Shown: positions 12,348-18,707 of the stretch, piece by piece | How positions within the stretch are numbered: the first letter of the stretch is position 1 | Layout of the letters: each line of letters opens with the position of its first letter | Source: an uncultured Ruminococcus sp. | GTDB taxonomy: Bacteria; Bacillota; Clostridia; Oscillospirales; Ruminococcaceae | DNA length: 18,707 nucleotides | NCBI GenBank assembly: GCA_937894495.1 | Contig: CALCRR010000063.1 | Location: 1-18,707, forward strand | Direction: 5' to 3' | The notes under the pieces: generated by a model | What the model was told of the DNA's origin: nothing | Database searches by the model: none | The model's input: the letters and a program-made list of their open reading frames with translations, nothing else | Program-made: the position numbers and the translations under genes

Positions 12348-15032
12348 CTAGTTTCGGAAATTAACTATAACAGGCACGATGTAAACCGCTGTGATGACCA
12401 CTGCGCCTATGCCGATGATCAGCTTTGCGGCTGCGTTTTCTACAGTCTCGCTGAATTTCAGCTTTCTTCGGTAAATGCCGTAGACCACACAGAGTGCTAT
12501 GCCTGCAATGCTCACCACTGCGCCCAGCTTGAAGCCCTTTGGCATTGAGGTCACGGTTATGCTGTTTTTGCCCTGCTTTAGTTTAAAGCTAACCAGGTCG
12601 TCAAAGGCTCTGCTGTATTTAACGCTTTCGCCGTTTATCTTTATGTCAAGGTCGTCACTGTAGGGTATCGAGAGCAGGCAGGTCTCGCCGCCGTTGGCTT
12701 CATATTCTCCTGTCAGCTTGCCCTTTTTGTCTTTGAAGTTCACAGTTTTTGCCTTGTCTGCGCTTTGCTCCAGCTTGTCAAGGTCCAGTGAGAATACCCC
12801 GAAGGAGGTGCATTTGCAGCTTTTTAAAAGCTCTATCTTTACGTCAACAGTCTGGTTCTCAAACTCGCCCAGCTTGACAAGACCGTTCATCTCCTGCGAG
12901 GGATAGGTGTCGCCCTTGCCGATGTAGTTCACATAAATGGCAAAGCAGTCGTTAATGTCCTCATAAAGTGAGTTTGAAAGCTTGTCGAAGCAGTCAAAAT
13001 ACAGGCTCTGCCTGCCCTCTATGTGCACGGTGTAGTCCATCACATATATCTCTTCCTTGGGCTTTTTGAAAACATACCTGCCCTTGTCGTCCTGCTTTAT
13101 CAGCTTTGGCTCGTCACACTCGTAAAAGGTTATCAGCTCGTCGCCCTCGTCACCGAGGGTGTTCTCATACACAAACTGCTGTATCTCGCCCCGCTCTGCC
13201 TTTGGCAGCTTCTCAGCGCCTTTAAGCTCTTTGTCAAGCACCAGCCCCGAGGGCAGATAAATATCCTTCGGCTCGATAACGTATTTGTCGTTGCTGTACA
13301 CAGCATCGTCCCCTGCTTTGCCCTTGCGGATATTGTATTTGATGTTCATAAGTGCGTCCGAAAGCTCGGTAGCACCGTAGGAGCCCACCTCCATCCAGTA
13401 GGAGGAATAGCCCAGCTTTTTCATCATGAACATATAGTCCTCGCTGGTGAGTGAGGTGTAGTGGCTTATGGAGTTATAGCCCATTGAGCCCACCAGGTTC
13501 ACATCAAAATACTTCTCGCCGGTGGATACTCTGTAAAAGCCGCTGTCATCGTCTATGCGGTCGGCGAGGTCCACCACAGCGCGCTGGTTCTGGGCACGCT
13601 TGGGGTTGTTTTTATTTGGCATGGTGACATATACGCTTACGTTTGAAAAGGCTTCGGCAGCTATCATAACAGCACAGAACACCGACAGCAGGTCCTTTGA
13701 GAGATAGCCCTTTTTGTAAAAGCCGAAGAATATCAGATACACCAGCGCCGCCATAACAAACAGCTGCAGCATTGCGTGGAATGAGTTTTTATCTCCCCAC
13801 AGGCTGCGTGTATAAGCCGAAAGCATTTCTCTGTTCCATGATGTGTAGTTGAGCACGAACTTGGTGAATGAGTAAAGTATCAGCATAAGGCAGCCCATAA
13901 GAGGCAGGTTATCGCAGCTTTTGTTGGGCTTTACAGCCCTGTTTTCATCATCGGTGATGAAAAGCGAAGCGGTGATTATCAGCATATACTCGCTGATAAA
14001 GCCGTACCTTGAGGGGAATGACATATATGTACCCGTATGCCACATCATATTTATAGGCTCTATTATAAGGGGCAGAGTCATAAGCAGGGTGAGTATGAGA
14101 TAGGTGTTCTGCTTTTTGCTCCTGGGTCTTGCGTCTATCAAAGCGGCGGCTATTATAACTATCACCACTGCCGAGAGCATGACAGTGGGCAGGGTAGTCT
14201 CATGCTGGGTGAAGAAGGTAGTGCCCTTTATCTCGGAGAAAATACCCTCACGCCTGCCGCTGGAAAGATACTGGGCAAAGCAGGGCAGCCATACCACTGC
14301 CGACAAAAAAGCACCCAGTGCCGAGCCTATGATAAAATACACCGTACCCTGTCTGTACTTACGCTCACTGCGGTATCTGTAGGTGATGATACCCATGAAC
14401 ATGAGGGTGAAAATAACTATCATATAGCTTATATAATAGTTCACTATCATCATCAGGGTGAGCACCGCTGTGTACGGTGCGATCCTTTTTCTCTCGATAA
14501 GCTCACCGTAGGAATACATGAGCAGAGGAAAAAGATACATCATATCCAGCCAGATAACGTTCTGATAATAGAGCATTGCATAGCCGCTGAATGCATACAT
14601 TATGCTTAATATGACGCACCACGTTGCCGAAAGCTTTGTGATACGTTTTTTAAGGAAAAACACCGATGTGACCGAGCAGGTCATGAGCTTTAGCATGACC
14701 AGTATGTTCACAAAATATATCATATCCGTCTTTTTGACGAACATGACCAGCAGAGAAAAGGGGCTTGCTAAAAAGAAGAATATAACTCCCCATAAATTCA
14801 TGCCGCCTGCGTTCTGCAAATTAAGGAACACCCCCGACTTGCCTGCAAGAATGTCCTTTAAGTCAATAAGCAGCGGTATGACCTGCTGTGTCATATCGCA
14901 CCAGGCTACAGTTCCCTTGCCAAAGGGAAAGATATGGTTCTGATAATAATTTATCAGAAGTATGAGCATGACCGCAGCAGGCGCAATTATATAGGGCAGC
15001 GCTTTAACTGCTTTTTTTCTGAATTTCTCCAT
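12348..15032 (-). CDS. YfhO-family multi-pass membrane protein
   Basis: An 894-residue integral membrane protein. About a dozen hydrophobic helices fill the first 460 residues, a large hydrophilic outer domain spans about 465-835, and two helices close the C-terminus. This layout, and motifs such as the N-terminal YYQNHIFPFGKGTVAWCDM, are typical of the YfhO family (GT-C-like fold). Family members in Bacillus and Listeria are needed for glycosylation of teichoic acids, where they are thought to move an undecaprenyl-linked sugar donor to the outside; the acceptor here is unknown. The ribosome site AGAGGTAA lies seven bases before ATG 15032 and matches the heptad unit AGAGGTA exactly. A promoter is at 15159-15187. 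No glycosyltransferase gene is adjacent. Confidence 0.85.
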   Translation of the reverse strand: MEKFRKKAVKALPYIIAPAAVMLILLINYYQNHIFPFGKGTVAWCDMTQQVIPLLIDLKDILAGKSGVFLNLQNAGGMNLWGVIFFFLASPFSLLVMFVKKTDMIYFVNILVMLKLMTCSVTSVFFLKKRITKLSATWCVILSIMYAFSGYAMLYYQNVIWLDMMYLFPLLMYSYGELIERKRIAPYTAVLTLMMIVNYYISYMIVIFTLMFMGIITYRYRSERKYRQGTVYFIIGSALGAFLSAVVWLPCFAQYLSSGRREGIFSEIKGTTFFTQHETTLPTVMLSAVVIVIIAAALIDARPRSKKQNTYLILTLLMTLPLIIEPINMMWHTGTYMSFPSRYGFISEYMLIITASLFITDDENRAVKPNKSCDNLPLMGCLMLILYSFTKFVLNYTSWNREMLSAYTRSLWGDKNSFHAMLQLFVMAALVYLIFFGFYKKGYLSKDLLSVFCAVMIAAEAFSNVSVYVTMPNKNNPKRAQNQRAVVDLADRIDDDSGFYRVSTGEKYFDVNLVGSMGYNSISHYTSLTSEDYMFMMKKLGYSSYWMEVGSYGATELSDALMNIKYNIRKGKAGDDAVYSNDKYVIEPKDIYLPSGLVLDKELKGAEKLPKAERGEIQQFVYENTLGDEGDELITFYECDEPKLIKQDDKGRYVFKKPKEEIYVMDYTVHIEGRQSLYFDCFDKLSNSLYEDINDCFAIYVNYIGKGDTYPSQEMNGLVKLGEFENQTVDVKIELLKSCKCTSFGVFSLDLDKLEQSADKAKTVNFKDKKGKLTGEYEANGGETCLLSIPYSDDLDIKINGESVKYSRAFDDLVSFKLKQGKNSITVTSMPKGFKLGAVVSIAGIALCVVYGIYRRKLKFSETVENAAAKLIIGIGAVVITAVYIVPVIVNFRN

Positions 15033-15158
15033 TTTTGTTACCTCTTGTTCTTTGGTCTTTCTGTCTCTTTATTTTTTGCTTTGGCGCTTCTGCAAGGTCA
15101 GTGTCCCCATTGCTGACTGCCGATGGCAGACAGCGCCTGTATTCTATCTAACTTATAA

Positions 15159-15187
15159 ATTATACTATTATTGGCGCAAAAAGTCAA
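15159..15187 (-). promoter_or_regulatory. Promoter of the YfhO-family gene
   Basis: On the minus strand TTGACT (15187-15182) and TATAAT (15164-15159), spacer 17 bp. It leaves a leader of about 120 bases. Confidence 0.75.
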
Positions 15188-15236
15188 CAGCGGTTGGGAA
15201 TATAGGTGAAATTTCGGTGAAATGTACAGGTTTGTA

Positions 15237-15265
15237 TTGATTTTTTAAGAGAATAATGCTATAAT
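15237..15265 (+). promoter_or_regulatory. Promoter of the cyclophilin lipoprotein gene
   Basis: TTGATT (15237-15242) and TATAAT (15260-15265), spacer 17 bp, divergent from the YfhO-family promoter. Confidence 0.7.
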
Positions 15266-15300
15266 TATAGAGCTGAAAAAATAAAGAAAGGATAGTTTAA

Positions 15301-16491
15301 ATGAAACATTTAAAGCTAAAAAAGCTGGCAAGGGCACTGGCGCTTACCGTAACGGCTGCACTAACGCTTTCGTTATTCACCGCCTGCGCCGGTTCAGATG
15401 ATGACAAGAAAGACAAAAAGTCTAAGGGCAAAGAGACTGACAAGAGCTTTGTAATAACTCTTTATGACGAGTACGCCCCCGAGACCTGCAAGAATTTTGA
15501 GAACCTTGTAAAAGAGGGCTTCTATGACGGTCTGACCTTCCACAGGGTGGTGGACGGCTTTATGGCACAGGGCGGCGACCCCAAGGGCGATGGCACAGGG
15601 GGCAGCGACAAGAATATAAAGGGCGAGTTTGCTTCAAACGGTGTTGAGAACAACCTCAGCCACACAAGGGGCATAGTTTCAATGGCGAGGAGCAGCGACC
15701 CCGACAGCGCTTCCAGCCAGTTCTTTATCTGCTACACCGACTGCCAGTTCCTTGACGGTGATTATGCTTCCTTCGGCGAAGTCACCGAGGGTATGGAGGT
15801 AGTTGACGAGTTTCTGAATGTGGAGAGGACGATGGGCAGCGACAATGCTTTATCCAGCCCCGTTACTCCCATAACCATAACCAAGGCAGAGATGATAGAC
15901 GATGATGACAAGGGCAACCACAGGGCAAGGTTTTATATGGACTTTACCTATGAAGAGCCCGAGCCCAGAGAGCCTGTTGAGGCAAGCTTTATCATCACCC
16001 TTTATGCAGACAAGGCGCCCATAACCTGCGAGAATTTTGAAAAGCTGGTAAGTCAGGGCTTCTATGACGGTCTGACCTTCCACAGGGTGGTGGACGGCTT
16101 TATGGCACAGGGCGGTGACCCCAACGGCGACGGCACAGGCGGCGCTGAGGAAAACATCAAGGGCGAATTTTCATCAAACGGTGTTGAGAATGACCTCAGC
16201 CACACAAGGGGCATAGTTTCAATGGCAAGGAGCAGCGACCCCGACAGCGCTTCCAGCCAGTTCTTCATCTGCTACACTGATGACTGCACCTTCCTTGACG
16301 GCGACTATGCAGCCTTCGGCGAGGTAACAGAGGGCATGGAGGTAGTTGACGGCTTCCTTGAGGTCGAAAGAACTCTCGGCAACGACAGCGCACTTTCGCT
16401 GCCTGTAACACCCATCACCATAACCAAGGCTGTTATGATAGATGATGACGAGAACGGAAACCACAGAGCTGAGTTCACAGTGAATTACTGA
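15301..16491 (+). CDS. Lipoprotein with two cyclophilin-type peptidyl-prolyl isomerase domains
   Basis: A 396-residue exported lipoprotein. The lipobox LFTAC (Cys29) follows a hydrophobic signal, and a Lys/Asp-rich spacer precedes two cyclophilin domains at about 48-198 and 228-380. Each keeps the active-site FHRVVDGFMAQGGD (Arg82 and Arg262) and SSQFFICYTD, so both should catalyse cis-trans isomerisation of proline bonds on the outer face of the membrane. The domains are 180 residues apart, with long nearly identical DNA, showing an internal duplication with sequence homogenisation. Single-domain forms are the usual bacterial case. AAAGGA precedes ATG 15301 by nine bases. It may help fold secreted cellulosomal proteins, but no sequence evidence links it to specific clients. 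Confidence 0.93.
   Translation: MKHLKLKKLARALALTVTAALTLSLFTACAGSDDDKKDKKSKGKETDKSFVITLYDEYAPETCKNFENLVKEGFYDGLTFHRVVDGFMAQGGDPKGDGTGGSDKNIKGEFASNGVENNLSHTRGIVSMARSSDPDSASSQFFICYTDCQFLDGDYASFGEVTEGMEVVDEFLNVERTMGSDNALSSPVTPITITKAEMIDDDDKGNHRARFYMDFTYEEPEPREPVEASFIITLYADKAPITCENFEKLVSQGFYDGLTFHRVVDGFMAQGGDPNGDGTGGAEENIKGEFSSNGVENDLSHTRGIVSMARSSDPDSASSQFFICYTDDCTFLDGDYAAFGEVTEGMEVVDGFLEVERTLGNDSALSLPVTPITITKAVMIDDDENGNHRAEFTVNY
15519..16271 (+). repeat. Intragenic 540-bp-period duplication in the cyclophilin gene
   Basis: 15519-15575 and 16059-16115 look identical, and 15640-15730 versus 16180-16270 differ at only a few bases. Parts outside these blocks differ more. This pattern suggests gene conversion or strong purifying selection on the active-site segments. 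Confidence 0.85.
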
Positions 16492-16508
16492 TATCATAAG
16501 CAAATAGT

Positions 16509-16544
16509 AAAAAGCCCGAGAGCAGGTCTCCCGGGCTTTTATTT
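16509..16544. terminator. Bidirectional terminator between the cyclophilin and HEPN genes
   Basis: AAAAAGCCCGAGA pairs with TCTCCCGGGCTTTT with a small bulge, followed by ATTT. It lies between two convergent genes (stops at 16491 and 16567) and can serve both. Confidence 0.85.
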
Positions 16545-16566
16545 ATGTGTTTGGTTCGGTGTACTT

Positions 16567-16971
16567 TCATTCCTTGACCTCAATTATTTTATCGAGCTCA
16601 TTTTTTAAAGCTGTATTCAGCTTTTCAAATACCGCCTTTGCTTTGGCATATTTACTGCCGGAAAAAACAGCATAAGGGTCGTATCTGCTTTTTGATTCCC
16701 ACAAAGTCAAAGTATCTGCAATATCCTCCAGCTGCTCAGGCACATCTGCACCAAGCTGCCTGCAGCGTAGTTCGAGCTTTGCAATATCGTGTGTAAACGG
16801 CGGAGTTTCGCCAAATATCAGAATAAGACCTTTAAGGCTTTTTTCTATTGCCTGCTGTATATGATATGCTGCAAGAGATACAGCATATTCATCAGGAAAA
16901 TCCGTTTCAAGTTTAAGACACGCTTTATAGTCTCTGTTGGACAGTATATAAAGGTCATCACTGCCTGACAT
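16567..16971 (-). CDS. HEPN-domain protein, partner of the adjacent nucleotidyltransferase
   Basis: A 134-residue all-helical HEPN protein. Marks are AAYHIQQAIEKSLKGLI, the TPPFTHDIAKLE turn and LWESKSRYDPYAV. HEPN proteins next to minimal nucleotidyltransferases form the HEPN/MNT toxin-antitoxin class, in which the HEPN partner is often a ribonuclease with an R-X4-6-H motif. I do not find that motif here, so ribonuclease activity is doubtful. ATG 16971 is preferred over ATG 16992, because GGGGTG is nine bases before it and it gives the tight 14-bp overlap with the upstream gene. It is the last gene of the nadA operon. Confidence 0.8.
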   Translation of the reverse strand: MSGSDDLYILSNRDYKACLKLETDFPDEYAVSLAAYHIQQAIEKSLKGLILIFGETPPFTHDIAKLELRCRQLGADVPEQLEDIADTLTLWESKSRYDPYAVFSGSKYAKAKAVFEKLNTALKNELDKIIEVKE

Positions 16972-17305
16972 AAACGCACACCCCATTCTCATCTATTTCT
17001 TTTTTTAAAAGCTTGCTGCTGATATTGTTATAGTCCACTATATCCAATTCAGAGGGAACTTCTTTAAAAAACGGTCCTGCAACAGCATCAAACTCGTCAT
17101 CGTCTAATTTGTCGGTTATCAAAGCTATATCCACATCGCTGAAAATACCGCACTGCCTTGTAACTGCACTGCCGAAAATAATGATCTTATTTATCCTGCT
17201 GTCACTTTCTGCAAGTTCGATAGCTTTTTGAACAGCCCTTTGCTTGGAAGGAAAAATATATTTCAATTCGTTGGCACCCTTGTGTCTGACGGGGAAAATA
17301 TACAT
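16958..17305 (-). CDS. Minimal nucleotidyltransferase (MNT/MntA-like)
   Basis: A 115-residue protein with the polymerase-beta-type nucleotidyltransferase motif: Gly45-Ser46 in FGSAVTRQCG, Asp57 and Asp59 in SDVDIAL, and a probable third acidic residue, Asp88, in ELDIVDY. In characterised HEPN/MNT pairs the MNT acts as antitoxin by attaching AMP to the HEPN protein, and all catalytic residues for that are present here. AGGAGGGA is seven bases before ATG 17305, inside the end of the previous gene, whose stop lies three bases upstream. This spacing implies translational coupling. The order (MNT first, HEPN second, overlapping) is normal for the class. Confidence 0.85.
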   Translation of the reverse strand: MYIFPVRHKGANELKYIFPSKQRAVQKAIELAESDSRINKIIIFGSAVTRQCGIFSDVDIALITDKLDDDEFDAVAGPFFKEVPSELDIVDYNNISSKLLKKEIDENGVCVYVRQ

Positions 17306-17308
17306 TCG

Positions 17309-17617
17309 CTATCCCTCCTGCTCATTTTTCTCACCCTCAGCCTTCTTCTCCTGCTCGCCCATAGCGATTATCTCGGCTAAAATATCAGCCGAGCTTGACT
17401 GGGCTAAGTGCTTGCTGTGGTTTCTGAATGCTCTTACCACCATAAGTATTATCACTATCAGCAGCAGTATCAGAAACACTGCAATGCCTGTCACCAGTGC
17501 GCCCGCACTGAGCTTGCCCTGCTTGACAAGCCCCCTCAGTCCGCTTACCACGCAAGCGCCCACTATCATAAGTATCAGCAGCAGCGCTGCCAGTATTTTG
17601 CCCCTGTTACGATCCAT
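17309..17617 (-). CDS. Small membrane protein with two transmembrane helices
   Basis: A 102-residue protein I cannot assign to a family. Hydrophobic stretches at about 8-25 (ILAALLLILMIVGACVV) and 41-62 (ALVTGIAVFLILLLIVIILMVV) flank a short basic loop, and a charged C-terminus (ILAEIIAMGEQEKKAEGEK) probably lies in the cytoplasm. AAAGGAG is five bases before ATG 17617, and the gene starts 17 bp after the nadA stop, so it is cotranscribed with nadA. It could be unrelated to NAD synthesis. Confidence 0.75.
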   Translation of the reverse strand: MDRNRGKILAALLLILMIVGACVVSGLRGLVKQGKLSAGALVTGIAVFLILLLIVIILMVVRAFRNHSKHLAQSSSADILAEIIAMGEQEKKAEGEKNEQEG

Positions 17618-17634
17618 AAAAGCTCCTTTCGGTA

Positions 17635-18567
17635 TCAGCCGCCCAGGCGTATCATCTCATCTATGCAGACCTTTGCCTTGGCTATCAGCTCATCGCTCAT
17701 TATTATCTCAAAGGCATCTGCGCTGCTGTCGCCGCCAATGCCGCGGCAGGTGTTGTATACATCAACAAGGGTCGTCAGCTTCATATTGGGGCAGATGATC
17801 TTTTTTGAGAGTATATAGAATTTCTTCTCTGGGAATTTATACTGCAAATGCTCGGCGATAGATATCTCTGTGCCGATGATAAATTCCTTTGCGTCTGACT
17901 TTGCCGCAAACTCCATTATGCCCGAGGTAGAGCCTGCATAGTCTGCCTGCTTGGTAACGGCAGGCACGCACTCGGGGTGTACCAGCACCAGTGCGTTGGG
18001 GTGGGCTGCCTTAGCAGCGTCAAGGTCAGCCTTTGTGACCGACGCATGGACGGGACAGCCGCCCTGCAAAAGCTTTATATCCTTATCAGGACAGGCTTCT
18101 GCCACGTAAGAGCCCAGGTTGCAGTCGGGTATAAAAAGTATCTTTTTATCCTCCATGCCCTTAACTATCTTTACCGCCGATGAAGATGTTACGCAGACAT
18201 CGCACACGGTTTTAAGGGCAGCGGTGGTGTTTATATAGCAGACCACTTTTCTGTCAGGCTCCTGCGCCTTTATTGCGTTTATAAGCTCAGGCTCCATCTG
18301 CTCTGCCATAGGGCAGCCTGCCTCGGGATTTGCAAGAAACACCCTTTTATCGGGTGAGAGCATTTTGGCGGTCTCTGCCATAAAGTGCACGCCGCAGAGA
18401 AGTATGTTCTTATTCTCCACCTTTGCGGCTTCAACGCTGAGCTTATACGAGTCGCCCGTGATATCGGCTATCTCGACTATCTCCTTAGCCTGATAGCTGT
18501 GGGCGAGGATACATATGTCATTATCCTTTTTAAGCTTTAGTATCTTTTCCTGAATATCACGTATCAT
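17635..18567 (-). CDS. nadA: Quinolinate synthase
   Basis: A cytoplasmic 4Fe-4S enzyme of 310 residues that condenses iminoaspartate with dihydroxyacetone phosphate to quinolinate in de novo NAD synthesis. The three cluster ligands of the family are seen: Cys58 in LLCGVHFMAETA, Cys200 in VHPEC and Cys259 in IICPNMK. Other family marks are LAHSYQ, NPEAGCPMAEQ and IPDCNLG. Length is normal. ATG 18567 is chosen because GAGGTGA stands six to seven bases before it; a TTG 30 bases further upstream has no ribosome site. A promoter is at 18614-18642. nadB and nadC, usually next to nadA, are not downstream; instead a membrane protein and an MNT/HEPN pair follow. Confidence 0.95.
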   Translation of the reverse strand: MIRDIQEKILKLKKDNDICILAHSYQAKEIVEIADITGDSYKLSVEAAKVENKNILLCGVHFMAETAKMLSPDKRVFLANPEAGCPMAEQMEPELINAIKAQEPDRKVVCYINTTAALKTVCDVCVTSSSAVKIVKGMEDKKILFIPDCNLGSYVAEACPDKDIKLLQGGCPVHASVTKADLDAAKAAHPNALVLVHPECVPAVTKQADYAGSTSGIMEFAAKSDAKEFIIGTEISIAEHLQYKFPEKKFYILSKKIICPNMKLTTLVDVYNTCRGIGGDSSADAFEIIMSDELIAKAKVCIDEMIRLGG

Positions 18568-18613
18568 AGCTATCACCTCATAAATGGTATGGGACAATTA
18601 TTCCCTACAATAC

Positions 18614-18642
18614 ATTATAATATAACAAATACCGATTGTCAA
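18614..18642 (-). promoter_or_regulatory. Promoter of the nadA operon
   Basis: On the minus strand TTGACA (18642-18637) and TATAAT (18619-18614), spacer 17 bp. A short inverted repeat, GGGA...TCCC, in the leader (near 18591-18606) could be an operator but is not recognised as a known NAD-regulator site. Confidence 0.8.
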
Positions 18643-18670
18643 GTGTTTATGTTGTCCTCACCGGACGGGG

Positions 18671-18707
18671 TAATTCCCCCACCTGCCGCACTTTTGTGAA
18701 GTGGGCA
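18671..18707 (+). repeat. GC-rich dispersed module, copy 3, cut by the window edge
   Basis: AATTCCCCCACCTGCCGCAC then TTTTGTG, and GTGGGCA match the first part of 801-840 and 3661-3697. It probably continues beyond the window. Confidence 0.75.

Noticed and set aside
14037..14609. 190-codon plus-strand frame within the YfhO-family gene
   Set aside because: It is antisense to transmembrane coding sequence, rich in His/Tyr as expected for such shadows, with no ribosome site.
1..18707. tRNA, rRNA or classical riboswitch genes
   Set aside because: I saw no cloverleaf, rRNA segment or recognised riboswitch core in the intergenic regions by eye; covariance searches were not possible.

Overview
The window looks like chromosomal DNA of a cellulosome-bearing Firmicute close to Ruminococcus. 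This rests on type I-like dockerins on at least six gene products, a secreted GH26 mannanase and a secreted transglutaminase that both end in dockerins, strong AGGAGG ribosome sites and TTGACA/TATAAT-type promoters. No taxonomic search was run, so the genus is an inference.

Layout. 1-1341: a heptanucleotide repeat tract, one small unknown gene (113-556, minus) and about 0.7 kb of mosaic intergenic repeats. 1342-5668 (minus): a tandem family of five paralogous secreted dockerin proteins in different states of decay. Two are intact (1342-2268 and 2644-3585), one has lost its start and carries an early stop (4721-5626), and two are deletion remnants (2290-2530 and 4016-4515). 6044-7018 (plus): an HMGL/DRE-TIM aldolase-family enzyme, divergent from the dockerin cluster. 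7421-8791 (plus): a secreted transglutaminase-like protein with a dockerin. 9153-10883 (plus): a CBM35-GH26-dockerin mannanase. 11424-12206 (plus): a Nif3/DUF34 protein bracketed by heptad repeats. 12348-15032 (minus): a large YfhO-family membrane protein. 15301-16491 (plus): a lipoprotein with two cyclophilin domains. 16567-18567 (minus): an apparent operon of nadA, a small membrane protein, a minimal nucleotidyltransferase and a HEPN protein.

How it fits together. The dockerin proteins and the mannanase would be exported and docked onto cell-surface scaffoldins to degrade plant polysaccharide. The cyclophilin lipoprotein may assist folding of exported proteins. NadA, Nif3, the aldolase and YfhO look like housekeeping genes. 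Ten good sigma-A-type promoters are visible, each with a 17-bp spacer.

The unexplained material is between the genes. (1) Three long inverted-repeat elements (4516-4683, 7032-7192, 8806-8979) have different terminal repeats and stems but share one hairpin head, CTTG-N6-GNCA-N6-CTGCG, whose inner stem covaries. One element has split a ribosome binding site from its start codon, and removing it with one TA restores normal spacing. (2) Eleven short arrays with a 7-bp period belong to three sequence families (ATGAATT, CTAGNNN, AGAGGTA), and different families occupy the same position in copies of one dispersed element. (3) GC-rich dispersed modules recur at 801-896, 3661-3780 and the right window edge. 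These are the candidates for an undescribed system.
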